Positions 45,016 to 56,435 of a DNA stretch of 64,000 nucleotides are shown here, in pieces; the first letter of the stretch is position 1; each line of letters begins with the position of its first letter. The notes beneath the pieces are model-generated. The model did no database searches. It saw only the letters and a list, made by a program, of their open reading frames with translations, and was not told the origin of the DNA. Made by a program: the position numbers and the translations under genes. The stretch comes from Channa striata (Eukaryota; Chordata; Actinopteri; Anabantiformes; Channidae), in the NCBI GenBank assembly GCA_033026295.1, contig CM065171.1, positions 3,551,957-3,615,956 on the forward strand, written 5' to 3'.

Positions 45016-46279
45016 CTCATTTACACATAGCCACAATTTAGACAAGCTTAGACCATCCACAAAGACAAAACGTGTCACAGAGGAACCAGTTGCTTTGCGG
45101 GGGTTTGATGTTTAGCACATCTGGCTGCGTGACCACTCAGTGGGACTCACACTAGGATATGTAAAGCATGCACAGCATAATCTAAACGCATGTTGCCAAG
45201 GGCTCACTCACACCAAATGGAAGGAACCTGGTGCAGTGAATCTAAACGTTTGGTCATTTGGGAGATTTTTCCTTAACCTAGGTGTGAACTCGGAACCTAG
45301 ACCCAATTCAAAAATTCAGCAAAACGAGGCAGATTTACATGTCTTATCACAGGTGGCACTTGTATTGTACATAATGTATATTCAGAATTAAAAGATGTTT
45401 AAAAAGAGACGAAAATAAGCAGTAAGACCAAAAGAGTGGTGACTGTTCCGGTTATTGCATCCCATAACTGTCATGCTGCTGATATTTCTTGTTCATAACT
45501 TAATACATCTGAATCAATATTAACAAATTAGTTAATGTGGTAGTCAAATAAGTGCAAATGGGGCTTATTTTAAGATCGAGCATGTAACTTTGTTTAGAAC
45601 GTCTTATTTTGCTGCCGAAGCCTCTTGTGAAGCCAGACTCAGAACAACACTGGCAGCAGCACAGAGATATGTGCTTATAAGAGCAGTATTCAACTAGCTC
45701 TGCTTGATCAGTAAGTTTTGAAGTTTTGTAGCTTCATGATGCTGATTACTAAGTGCTGGGTAAAGCATGTCAGTGTGTAGCAGAGCGTAGCAGGGATGAA
45801 CGTCTGAGCGGATTCATTTCGTTGTATGTTGCATATAGTTTGAAGTGCATGCAAAAAAGTTTGCTACCGTCAGAGCGCTTGATGAAGTAGATGCAGACGT
45901 GACAGAGAGGTTGCGACTTGTCGTGCACACACTGGCTTTCGTGATGCGAGGTTTCATAAGCTCGGAACATGAACCCATTCAAGAACACAGAGAGGCAGTT
46001 CGTCAGGGCAAAGGCACCTGTTCTAGTTTTTCCTCTGAACACACATGTACGAGTGCACGCAAACAAACACACACATACTCCTTCACACACCCTCTCCTTA
46101 AATCTCAGAGGAGCTGCCTGTGTACTCTATATTTATTATCCAGGGTGGCACTGTTGATAGATGAGATACCTACTCAATTACAAGGGCACAACATTGCCTT
46201 TCGAAGCTGATAGGGTGAAAAACTGGCTCTTTTCTTCTTCCCTTCGTTTTTTTTTTTCCCCTATCCCTCCATCCAGAAG
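45016..46279. other. Non-coding stretch, nothing firmly recognised
   Basis: The 121-codon plus-strand frame at 45845-46210 has a protein-like start but no recognisable domain, and a 106-codon antisense frame overlaps it. About 45630-45690 shares words with 39606-39665. Confidence 0.38.
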
Positions 46280-46960
46280 TGTGATATACAACAGTGTTGG
46301 GGGATACATCTCTCCAACACACTGAAATGCCCTGCAGCCTGAAAGCCCATCACCATACAAAGGACAGACATGAACAGGTCAAATGGTACAGAGGCAGTGA
46401 CTTCTTTCACTGTGGCGTCCATTGCGGAGGGATTTCTTGTTGCTGTGTATGCAGTCACGGTGCATGGTGTATGAACATGTGACATACGCGCACAAACTCC
46501 CACTGGCACAAGCACGGACAGAGCGCTGCTGCAGCCATGGGGGCCCGCACGAGCATTAATCTCCATCCGAGCAAGATTTGTGACGCTGAAAGATTGAGAG
46601 GAGGCTGATGATGCCGGCTGTTTTGAGGCGGACATCTTGGAAGCGGGATGTTGAGCTATGTTCTTGAAACCAGCCAGGGGGGTGGGGTTGGGGGGGTGGT
46701 TGGACATATAAAATGGCTGTAAATTTGCATTAGGCTCAATCCATCATCATAGGATGGGTGTGAGGGAGAAAGGGGCAGAAAGGAAAAGAGGAAACCCGTG
46801 GAAAAGGGGACAGGGGGAGCAGGGGGAGGCCATGGCGGCCGTGCAACAGTGAGCTGGCTGCGAGGCCAGCCCACTCCTCTCTGACAGATTCCTATTTAAG
46901 TGACTGTGAATGCAACAATTCCACAACTAATTTGTCAAGCCATGCACAGCTGAACTGGCT
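46280..46960. promoter_or_regulatory. Candidate GC-richer enhancer-like block
   Basis: Complex GC-balanced sequence at 46380-46680 (GCACGAGCATTAATCTCC, CAGCCATGGGGGCCCGC, GGCGGACATCTTGG) and 46720-46760 (AAATTTGCATTAGGCTC). It passes into a G-rich tract at 46770-46830. The 148-codon minus-strand frame at 46261-46707 is explained by the low stop frequency in GC-rich DNA. It contains no recognisable domain. Confidence 0.32.
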
Positions 46961-47437
46961 CTGAACCCAGCTCTCTCTCTTCCTGTCTTTTTTTCTCCTC
47001 CCACTCTCTTGTTCACTTGCCAGCTACACCCCCCACAAAAGAAAATATATGTATGTTCTATGCTGTAGTGTATGTAAAGATAAACAAAGTGCTCCCTCAT
47101 TCCCCCCTTTGCTGTGATGATGTAACGCAAAAAGACGTTAGACATAGATTTACTTGTCTGCAGGAGGTTTCATGACAGTGGTCCAGCTGCAGGAGTGGAT
47201 AAAAAATTCACAGGTATCCCAGTGTGATAACTTGTTGTTTAACCAGGTGGCAAATTAAAGAAATGTAATTTGACAAAATAGAAAAATGCAAAGGAGGCAG
47301 TAAATGGTTTGAATAGTACAAAAGTCTGATATTTTTGAAGTTCCCTGAAGTATTCTTTGCATGGATCTTTTATGAGTTTCCCTGTTTGAAACATATGACA
47401 CTGTAGAAAACACGTGCAGTTAATTCTGCTGTGGCTC
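46961..47437. other. Non-coding spacer
   Basis: A CT-rich patch near 46970-47010, then AT-rich sequence. Nothing recognised. Confidence 0.4.
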
Positions 47438-47929
47438 CAGGGGCAGATCTAGGATTAGTTTTTTTTTCTTTTAATCAGGGGCCAGAAGGGGGCCACGTTT
47501 TATTCAGAGGGGCAGATATTTAACCAATATCCATTTACAATTCTTCAGTTAGAAAGTATTATATGCATTCCAACATTGAACATATGCATTCCTTGTTCGC
47601 CATTGGTTTGATATTTTTGAGCAGGGACCAACATCACTGAATTTATTTTATACATTTTACAAAGCTAAATTTCTTTCCTCCTTCACTTGGATTTTTTTGT
47701 CACCTGAGATAGTTTTCACTTCACAGGTGGGCCTTGTCACGGTTCATTTGTGGAATTTCTTGCCTTAATGAGATTGGGAAAATAAAGCAAAACCATTAAA
47801 GAGACAAGGTGTGTCCAAACTTTTGAATGGTTGATCGGACCCCCCCCCCAAAAAAAAAAGAACAGCTCTGGTGTTTCTGTCACTGCAGGGGCCTGTGCCT
47901 CGGTGGTCCCGCTCCTGGACCCGCCCCTG
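47438..47929. mobile_element. hAT-like non-autonomous DNA transposon with imperfect TIRs
   Basis: The left end CAGGGGCAGATCTAGGA (47438-47454) and the reverse complement of the right end (CAGGGGCGGGTCCAGGA, ending at 47929) agree at 14 of 17 positions. All three differences are transitions, as expected of old CpG-type decay. CAGGGGC-type termini are characteristic of hAT elements, which make 8-bp target duplications. If the outer C/G is treated as flank, GTGGCTCC and GTGGCGCA match at 6 of 8. The element is about 490 bp, encodes no transposase and contains a Tc1 relic, so it was disrupted after insertion. Confidence 0.65.
47660..47838. mobile_element. Tc1-like transposon relic nested in the hAT-like element
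   Basis: Recognisable Tc1 terminal and subterminal words occur: CACCTGAGATAGTTTTC (about 47702), GGGCCTTGTCACGGTTCATT, GTGGAATTTCTTGCCTTAAT and GGTGTGTCCAAACTTTTGA (47809-47827). The last is the diagnostic inner part of the fish Tc1 inverted repeat. The transposase gene between these regions is missing, so this is an internally deleted copy or MITE. Only one clear inverted-repeat end remains, and it is degenerate beyond AATGGTTGAT. Confidence 0.78.
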
Positions 47930-48860
47930 TGGCGCATACAAGTACTGTATATAAAACTAACTTTTAGGTACTTGGAACTTTACTCCAGTATTTCAATTTT
48001 ATCTTACTTTCACTCCACTGCAAACCAGAGGTATGACTTTACTTTTATTTGGAGTTGATGTCACTGCATTAAATGTCCATTTTAGATCTTCAACTTGAGG
48101 AAAGCCCTTAAGGTTAGACTTCAACTTGTAGTAGACCACTTTTCGATGCAAGAACAAGCACTGTTAGATGAGTATGAAGTTTGTGGACCACTGAAAGCTC
48201 TGTAGGCATGAACAAGTGTGTGCAACATATGCATTGTAAAGTTAAATATATATGCAGTACAAATATGTGTCAAGAACGTATATATGTGTGATCAGTATAG
48301 CCCCTCAAGCACATGAAAGAGCAGAGCATGGTAGAGTTCGAGGACTCAAATTCAGGGACTGAGAGACTTGACGGACTGAAACCAAAGGGGGCAAAACTAG
48401 CTTCAGCTAGAAAGTACTTTTCAGCCCCCTGGTGCTGGAGCTTGAGCCAGTCAAATAACCGAGGGAGGAGGTTTCAACACGCTGAAGCTGAAAGCAACAC
48501 AGATGCAGAAGAAGGTGTTTCTTATTTTGTTTTCTTATTTGAAATAATGTAAAAGAAAATGTTGTATTGTGTTGATTTCATGTGAGGTATCATTCAAATA
48601 CAACCCAATAAGACACAATATGATGCAATTTAATGATTGAAATACGCTAAAATATAATACAGTCCCCCATGTTATCATATAATATTTTAAAATCCGAATT
48701 TACAGAATTGCACCAAATTTTTTTTTCATCACAGGGCCACTTCATCAAAAAGAGATGCAGTACAAAAGCAACAATGACAACCATTAATACGTCTATGGTT
48801 GTAAGTTAGATACATAAATACACTTTAGCCTTCCTACCTTGATATATTGTGTGTTACATG
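47930..48860. other. Non-coding stretch, nothing recognised
   Basis: AT-leaning. The patch at 48305-48500 is GC-balanced, with a 79-codon plus-strand frame that is not recognised. Confidence 0.38.
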
Positions 48861-48875
48861 ATTACCCATGGCAAC
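48861..48875. promoter_or_regulatory. RFX X-box-like site
   Basis: ATTACCCATGGCAAC fits the RFX X-box layout: an RTTRCC half site, a one-base gap with AT, then GGCAAC. RFX sites occur in ciliary-gene promoters and in neural enhancers. No promoter is visible beside it. Confidence 0.35.
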
Positions 48876-49539
48876 ACACTGGGCGAATTTTACATGTTAA
48901 GCGGCATGGACGACCATAAGAGCAGTGCTAAACAGGGGTGATAATATTGTCGGATTTGAATGTGTAACCTCAGTGGCAGTCTTCCATCAAAGCTGCGATC
49001 CAACAGGCAGGTGAAGCATGTCCTTTATCTGTCCCCACCAGCGGGACATTACTCACCTAGAAAGTTTCGTATGGGTTGGGCTGCCTTAGTGAAGGAGCAG
49101 AAGCAGCCAGCGATGTCAGGCCAAATGGGTGATCAATCACCACATCAACCAATCTCCCCCCACCCCATCCCACCCTGCCATGCTGATTACATGCAGAACA
49201 ATAGAAGAGCAGAAAGAAGGGAAATGATGGAAGCGAAACACTTTAGATATAACAGGCATAAAAACAAAGAAGTAAAGGATGATCACAAACTGTGCTGATG
49301 ATGTTTGCTCAATTGATATTTTACACCATATGTCGCAAAGGTGAGGTATGAAACAGAGAGAGAGCTGAGGGGAAATGGAGGAAAAGGCCTTAAGCAATGA
49401 CTTCAGAGGGCATAGCAGAAAAGGGGGAAAAAAGTGTTCATTCATCATTATTGTCATGGGCTTTGGCAAATGATAACAATTTGTCTTCATCCCTATTTTT
49501 AGACAATGAGCCACAATAGCCATTTTGGCCAGATGGGAA
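48876..49539. other. Non-coding stretch, nothing recognised
   Basis: Two overlapping antisense frames (112 codons plus at 48960-49298; 128 codons minus at 49137-49523) have no domains. A CCCCACCCCATCCCACCC run lies near 49158. Confidence 0.4.
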
Positions 49540-49855
49540 AGAGGGCCTGTGTGAGCAATATGCTACATTTTGTTTGATGCCCTTTATATGGAATTTCTTA
49601 ATTAGAGCTCTCTGCCACTGCTGTCTTTTTTTCTAGGCTATTGTTTTAAATATGCACGCAGTTCAGTGACACATTTAGATGTATACGTCTGTGCGGAGAC
49701 ACTGTACAGCCCATTTATATTGCATGTATATGTGGATAATGTTTTTCACCGCATAATTAAGTTATGCTTCCCAACAATCAGAAACAACTGAGTGAGAGTA
49801 ATTAATCCGGTTGCAGATTTGTGAGATATTTCTTGGACGAACGGTAACTAAATAA
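49540..49855. promoter_or_regulatory. Candidate enhancer-like block
   Basis: About 300 bp with GGAATTTCTTAATTAGAGCT, TTTTAAATATGCACGCAG, CACCGCATAATTAAGTTATG and TAATTAATCC at 49799-49808, which combines a TAATTA core with a TAATCC (OTX/PITX-type) core. Repeat-free and strongly enhancer-like. Confidence 0.38.
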
Positions 49856-51579
49856 AAGCATAGAGCTGATCATTATTGTTTTGTCAACAATCAACCATAG
49901 ACTAAACTGAAACCAACAATGAATCTTCTCTACTCAGCTTGCAACCTGAATTCATTCAGCTGAGTGTGCCATACGCCCCCAAGACCAGCAGCGGAGGTCG
50001 ATGGCATCAACAAAAGATTGAATATCGTGCACAATTCGATTAATTTAGAAAAAGACCGAAATTATCGTCAGAGGTTAGAAACAACTGTACAAATGACATA
50101 AGTTAAAAACAGAGAAGTCCATGAATACCTGTTTTAATTGAGTCCCTGGGGCACGCTGATTTCCCAAAAGCATATGGTATAAGCAAAGAGCGATGATAGA
50201 CAGAAGAGAAATGTTGATATGGGATATGGCAGGATTATTAAAAGTCAAGAGGTGTGTTTTGTGTTCGTGTGTGTGTGTGTAACACAGTCCCTTCTGGGCC
50301 TGTAGGGAGGTCACGGTGTGAACTAGGAAGGATGAAGATAAATAGGAGTGGAGAAGGACATATGGAGGAGGTATAATTGACATCTAACGCGCACCGTGAC
50401 CTCTGTGACTCGCAGGTTAGTACCAGGCCACAGTACAAACAAGCTGCATTATCAGCCCCAACTGCAGATGTTTCGTGAACACAGCAATTTAGTGACTAAT
50501 TTCTTCCTACTGCTGCTAATACAATACACTGTGTTCTACAGATAGAAGCCCTAGACATTTTAAAGTGCAATGTTAATAAAAACCTGAAATTCAGTGTGAA
50601 AAAAAGCTTAAAGTAAATGATTGTTAATTTTAATACGTGGTTTGAGATCAAATGCATATTTACACTCTGACAAAGCAACATTGCTTGTTGTTAACGTTAG
50701 ATAGTCACAGATCAGGAACAGTTATGGAGAAGCTTCTGTCAGCTTCTGTCTTTTCCTTCTTATGTCAAATAGAGTAAATATATGATAACTGTCTTTAGTT
50801 TAGTTTTTTTTCTTAGTAAGTTTTTTTGATGGACTCATTTTTATTTAGTTTTAGTTTATTGTAAATTCAGTATTAGCTTTAGTAATTTTAGTTGAGGGTA
50901 AAAGTAGTTGGGAACTAATGTTATCACTCCTTTTCCATGAAATATAAACATTTCCAGACTAAAAATCTAAAATATGCAATAAAATTGTTTCACACTAACA
51001 AAGCCTGTTAATGAACAAAGGTAAGACCATAGCTGAAATCAAATACTTCAGGCCAAGATTTTCACATGCACCAATAAGGTTAGATAAGTTTTCATCGTGA
51101 AACCTACTGGTGGTTTACTAAACATGCTATGGACAGACAGGTAACAGACCAATGAATGCTCGCATTTGAGCTGCTGTAGATGCGAGTAAGCCTACAAATT
51201 TAAACATTCTCACATATGAACTCGCAGGTTGGTAAACACGTGGTAAATCTGTAGATAAATTTAAACTCAACTAGTCACTACTATGCCATAACACATGAAG
51301 CAAAATGGAGAAGGTGAGAAACGTGAGATCATTTTGAAATCAAATCAAAGATAAATGATTTGAAATTGGACAGATTGTGATGCATTTCTGTTATCGTACA
51401 ATATGTGGTGTGTGTAAGCATTAATATTGCAATATCTACTTGCATACATACGTTCTGTAAAAAAAAAAAGTTCTCCAGTGAGTTTATCATCTAGATGTGA
51501 GCTGTCCACAACCAGGAAATACCTACTAGACAAACGCTTATTATACAGGGGCACACACGGAATCTAATGGCACGGGTGC
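49856..51579. other. AT-rich non-coding stretch
   Basis: Contains a tandem of AGCTTCTGTC (50732-50751) and a TTTAGTTTTAG-rich patch at 50796-50900 that may be an anonymous repeat. An A run lies near 51460-51470. No gene is recognised. Confidence 0.42.
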
Positions 51580-52050
51580 CAGTGGAGTGACAAGACTTAA
51601 TGACTTGCTTAACTTCTTTCTGCCACTAGAACTGCCACCTGCATCCTGGTTACTCACACAAAGGATCTTTGTAGGAAGGAACTTGCATTTCTTAAGGTGT
51701 GCAACAGTGACATTTTGCAGTGCTGCTGCTGGTGATTCACGGAGGTCTACTGTGCTGCAGTCTGGCTGTACTTTGACGCTCGGTCAAGGACAGTGAGCTC
51801 TGCTGCTCTCTTTAGTCGCAGCATCTCCGGAGTTGGAAGCACCAGAGGGACACTTGGGTCCACGAGAGACGCTGTAGCAGCTGTAGCATCAAATGTGTCA
51901 TCTGTGGAGTCCAGAATGCCTGCAAACATTATATATCTAGAGAGTTCTGGAGGACCTATGCCATTTTCCACATTGTTACACTGCAGATGTGCCTTGAGAT
52001 TCAACAATGAATGTAACATAGAGCAGAGTGTATCTGTGTCTGACGTGGAG
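51580..52050 (-). pseudogene. Coding-like remnant of unknown origin, frameshifted
   Basis: On the minus strand a frame runs from an ATG at 52019 for 90 codons to a TAG at 51747. The other reading frame opens just before this stop and runs for about 70 more codons to a TAA near 51545. The first part ends in a protein-like charged stretch (EMLRLKRAAELTVLDRASKY). The second begins TVDLRESPAAALQ and has a Ser/Gly/Lys-rich stretch. A single frameshift would join the two, which suggests a decayed exon or retrocopy. I do not recognise the family, no splice sites are evident, and chance remains possible. Confidence 0.25.
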
Positions 52051-52855
52051 CTTTGTGTGTGGCAAGAGTTTCAGGAGATTCTAGAAGTGTGTAAGTCTTA
52101 AGCTTATCAAGGACTTGATTTAGAGAGACTTTAGGTTTTCAAAGCCTTTTGAACATGTCAAACGTGCTGTTCAATCTTGTGGGGCAGTCTCGAATTAACA
52201 TATCCATACCTTAAACACACAAATATTATTAAACAATGGTAATGCCAAATTGCCCTTATGCATTGCAATAATCACAAGCTTTCAATCTTTAACAAGCCAA
52301 GAAACTCAATTCAGTAACAGTGATCTCAGTATGCCTCTTTTTAAAACACAGTAATGGCTTGTAAGAAACTGACTTGTGTTCTGTAATTTGAAATGGTACA
52401 CATTTTTAATAACAGTAATACATACATACATACATTAATAAAGATCACTTTACCTTACCTTATAATACAATCAATTATCTGGTGTAATTTCTTTATTTGC
52501 CACTGAAGACCAAGCTGTAGGGTGGATGCTATAGATGGCATATACAGGAACCTGATGAAGTCCCATCGTCAAACAATTAAGCCAATTCTGACCAACACAG
52601 CAACATAACAAACTGGCCCACTACAGTACCCAATCACTCATATCTCATAATTAAGTCAGCCTTAAAACCACTAATCACAAATAATAGTTAAGATAGATAA
52701 TAGTCAAGAAGCAAACAGAAAATTAATTTGACAAATGTATCTCCATGAATTAACTAGCCAGCTAGGTCACCTTGGAATGTAAAAGTTCTATAAGAAATAT
52801 TCTGATATGGTTTAGGTTGTTTAGGGAAAAATAAACAAAAACATGTGTTATATTT
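52051..52855. other. AT-rich non-coding stretch
   Basis: Has a short CATA tandem near 52421-52434, followed by TTAATAAAGATCACTTTACC, which could be a short retroelement tail. Nothing firm. Confidence 0.38.
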
Positions 52856-54110
52856 GTTGGTTTATTTGGCATGGACAGTGCACATTAATGGATGGATGGA
52901 TGGTATTCAGGGATAGCTTTCTTCCATATTGGCACCTCTGAGTCTGCCAGTACTGAGTTTGGCTTGTTGGTTGTTGTCTGTGTTCACCAAGCAGGATTCA
53001 AAGCAAAAACCAACTGCTGACTTTTTTTCCCCAGACATATAGTCTGGAAAAATGGCATTAGGGTAGGGTTAGCCTTCAAATAGCTTCCAATTTTTCCACT
53101 TGGAAGACTAAACACCACCAACCAAATACCCAAAGAAGTCAAAGAAGAAGAAAAACTGACTTTACTATACTTAGTTTTGGGGGATTCATAATTAATAATT
53201 AAGACATGATTATTTGAAACTGTAGTTTAAAGTGCGGTTTATCACTCAGAAATCTAAAAAACCTGAAACTATGCCAGATGTTTTTACTACTTTGTCTACA
53301 GGCTGAGTGGATTAATTCGAATTAAAAGCACCGGCAGTTGGACACTGGGGATTGTGTTTCCATCTGTGTTGAAGGAGAGCATATGGTGGCGACAAAAGAC
53401 AAACTCTGATCAACACGGTAAGTTATTATCACAAAGTTAATACTCTTGCACTCTCTATGCATTATTAACCAGCATCAGTTGGCATGTTTAGCAGGATTAG
53501 CATGGTTCATTGTAATGAGACAGGGGTCATAACAATAGGGATGGAATAGCACGTGCATTGGGTCTCCGTCTGGTGTTAACATTATACTGCAATGATTTCA
53601 TTGTGAAATTGATGCAGTGCTTTTATAGTGACAATTATTTGATTAGGAAGTGTAGAAAACATTTGTCAGTTTGTTACGTTTTGGAAGTTTTGTATCTGTT
53701 TTGTGCAATTTAGTGTGTTCCTGGTAATTTGATGTCTGCTGATGTTTCATCTGTGACGCTTTGTCTATTATCTGGTGTATTGTGAGTGTTGGTCAGTCTG
53801 AACTTGTACTTTTGTATAGTATGGCTAATTGTATTTTCGTATAGTTTCAGGTCAATATTAACAATTTTTGAGTTGTTTTGCATGTTTTGTGCGTTGTTGT
53901 GCACATCTTTTTGGCAATTTTTTCTCTCTTAAACATGAACAGCTACATAAGAGGCTTTTGCTACGAGCCCCCTGACTTTGTGGGTCCCTGGGCTACTACT
54001 CATTATCAACACATACAAGAATTAAAATAAGAAAACGCATACAAATACAACATTTAAATACAGCAAAATGATCATACAAGACATGTAGGTACAAGGGTTT
54101 TTTTTCTTTT
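52856..54110. repeat. Possible dispersed repeat with two separated parts
   Basis: The first part (52858-52910) reads TTGGTTTATTTGGCATGGAC then AGTGCACATTAATGGATGG. It resembles the start of a common teleost repeat that begins TTTATTTG..GGGACAATGCACATTAAT. The second part (about 53965-54080) has GTGGGTCCCTGGGCTACTAC and then AC/AA-rich sequence, resembling its interior. About 1 kb of unrecognised sequence lies between them. Family unknown; the assignment is tentative. Confidence 0.3.
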
Positions 54111-54435
54111 CTGATAAACTTAATGAAAACAAACAAACAATAAAATGTTGATCTAACTTTAAATCCTATATACTAATTTTAGTTGTTAAGTGGGGAGTTT
54201 TTTCACTGTTGTAGAAATGACTGAATCGTAGATGTAAATAGTAAAGGTCCTGTCCAACACAGAGACGTTTGTTGACCAAACTGTCCTAAAAGTGTTTTGT
54301 ATCATGCTGACAGACAATATTAATTCTCTTTATGCTGCTCAACAATAGTTAATTCCTCATACTGGAATTGAAACACCAAGGACAATTGTTCCCCAATGAA
54401 CACAAATCCATCTTCCCTCCACTAGAAGAGTGACA
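54111..54435. other. AT-rich spacer
   Basis: Nothing recognised. Confidence 0.4.
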
Positions 54436-54439
54436 TATC

Positions 54440-54835
54440 CTCTGTGTCCCACCCCTCTCTCTCCCCCCTTTCATTTCTCTCCCCTCCAACATTATCCTAT
54501 CGGCTGGATCGCTCCGACCAGTAATTTATAACACCTCCACTGTAGTCCCCTATTCCAGGGATGTACCAAGGGCTCTTAAACCACTATTGACTTTTATTTG
54601 ATTAAATGTCTCGCTGTTTTGCAGCAAATTAGCAGGAGTTTAATCAAATCACAATCGATATCTACTTAATAATCCCCCAAGACACGCCTCACGGCAAACT
54701 AAGGTAAAATTCACAAGTGAATAATAGGGAGGATAAAATTATCATGTTTGCACCAATTTGAGGAAAATGTATGCTAAATATTTGAGCCTCATGCAAATGT
54801 ATGTTTGGTTTCAGAGTGTGCACAGTTTTGTTAGC
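54440..54835. promoter_or_regulatory. Candidate enhancer-like block with ONECUT- and POU-type sites
   Basis: AATCGATA (54653-54660) is a ONECUT-type core, and ATGCAAAT at 54791-54798 is a perfect octamer. Between them lie TTTAATCAAATCACAATCG, CTACTTAATAATCCCCC and CACAAGTGAATAATAGGGAG. The 350-bp island is repeat-free and follows a C/T-rich lead. One of the best candidates in the second half. Confidence 0.4.
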
Positions 54836-55431
54836 AAATTTGGGTTTTAATGTTTAGTTTAATTTCTTTAAAGTTCACTCGGATTATTTTCTTCTAAAGT
54901 GAAAGTTAAATGCAATAATGAACTTAAATTTTCAACACCCTAACATTTGTACAAAATTAAAATGTGTCATGTTTTGTCATAAAAAACAACAAAGAAACAA
55001 AAAACGGAAGACACACAACGTCCCCAAATAATTCATATTGATTTACAAATGAATTAATCATTCAATTCATCTTCTCTTGATACAACATACTGCATCATTT
55101 TCATATTTTACTCCACAAGTAAAGATCAGCGTAAGCTCAGCACTATTTCCGTAGAGCATCAGACTGCAGACACTGCGGCCGAGATTTTAGTTTTTTGTGT
55201 CAATTACATTTTCTGCGGCATAGTAAATGACCAATCAGACCTTTATTCAGATAGTATTGTTCCTTACAGTCTTATTAATACGTGATAGTACTCACAACAT
55301 TACCAGTGCAGTAGGTTAAACAGCAAAGTACATACAGTGTGACTTCACATGTTCTCCTGTTAGAAATCATACGTGGACCTACGTGCACAGCAGAACCATG
55401 TGGAAACTGCAATGTGTCCCCCCCCAACCCT
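54836..55431. other. AT-rich spacer
   Basis: Nothing recognised. Confidence 0.4.
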
Positions 55432-55451
55432 CACACACACACACACACACA
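55432..55451. repeat. Short (CA)n
   Basis: About 20 bp of CA after a C run. Confidence 0.9.
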
Positions 55452-56185
55452 GCTATAAAATCCCTCTTTAGACATCAATCATTTTTATTGGCCATCTGTG
55501 AGAAGGCCTTTTCAAAACAGTGAAGTATCACTTTCGAAATGGCTACCAAAATAGTACACTGTCAGAGGCAGTAACTGATGTTTTGGTGTCAGCTGAAATA
55601 TGCCAGCGCTCTCTATGAAAAAGCCACATTGTAGGAGTTTAGCAAATACCAAACAATGCAAACATGCTCAACTTCTAACTAAGGATGCAGAAGATAACGT
55701 GATTTCACTTCCCAGATTTTTTATTCAAACATTTTTTTTACTCACCTGTCAAAGGGTCACTAAGTGGACTTTAGTAGTTAGCCACATAGAGATATGCTGT
55801 AGCCTGCAGTATAACGTAAAGTGCAATGCATCTGATGAACCTTAAATCCAATAAATGTATACAAAAATACAGATGTCTGGATAGTTTAAACAGTTTTATT
55901 GCATACAATTCAAATGGGGAATTCAAGCACCACCTTAAGTACAGAAGGGATACAGGGCTTGGTAACATATTTTAAGGTTTATTATCATCATTATATACAT
56001 GTCTATGTCTTTAAAGTCTAATGCCTTTATGGGCCAAAACAATACCTCTTTTCCGCATCATCTTACTGCTTTTCTCTCCCACAGCTGTCCAGTGTCACAT
56101 AAGTTTGTAAGCCTATCTTTGTCTCTTGTAGCTGATAAACACAATTTATCATAATCCCTAAGAATTTAACAAAAGCTGTCTTCAA
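55452..56185. other. Non-coding stretch, nothing recognised
   Basis: The 81-codon plus-strand frame at 55600-55845 has no recognisable domain. AT-rich elsewhere. Confidence 0.4.
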
Positions 56186-56189
56186 AGTA

Positions 56190-56435
56190 ATGAAGGTTCG
56201 ATGTAATTAATTAGAAAAGCTTTGCCCATTCCAAGTACTCTTAATGTAAATGGAGAATATTGATATTGCAATCGACAGATATTAGAACGTGGTTGAAATT
56301 TGATTTCAGAGCTTGTTTTTTTGTAATTATGGTGCAATCATGTGCTATAATGTGCATTTATCACTTGGCTAGCATTTACCACATTTGTAGCCCTGATAAC
56401 AAACAATTCATCCCAAACGCCACAATCCTGTGTGC
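56190..56435. promoter_or_regulatory. Candidate enhancer-like block
   Basis: Contains GATGTAATTAATTAGAAAAG, GAATATTGATATTGCAATCG, TTTGTAATTATGGTGCAATC and CTGATAACAAACAATTCATC. Dense homeodomain cores with GATA and SOX/forkhead-like words, and no simple repeats. Confidence 0.37.

Noticed and set aside
45845..46210. 121-codon plus-strand frame with protein-like start
   Set aside because: No recognised family. The distal part runs into CA-rich sequence, and a 106-codon antisense frame overlaps it.
46261..46707. 148-codon minus-strand open frame
   Set aside because: It lies in GC-rich, stop-poor sequence overlapping a candidate regulatory block. Composition is Ser/Pro/Ala-rich and no domain or splice context is visible.
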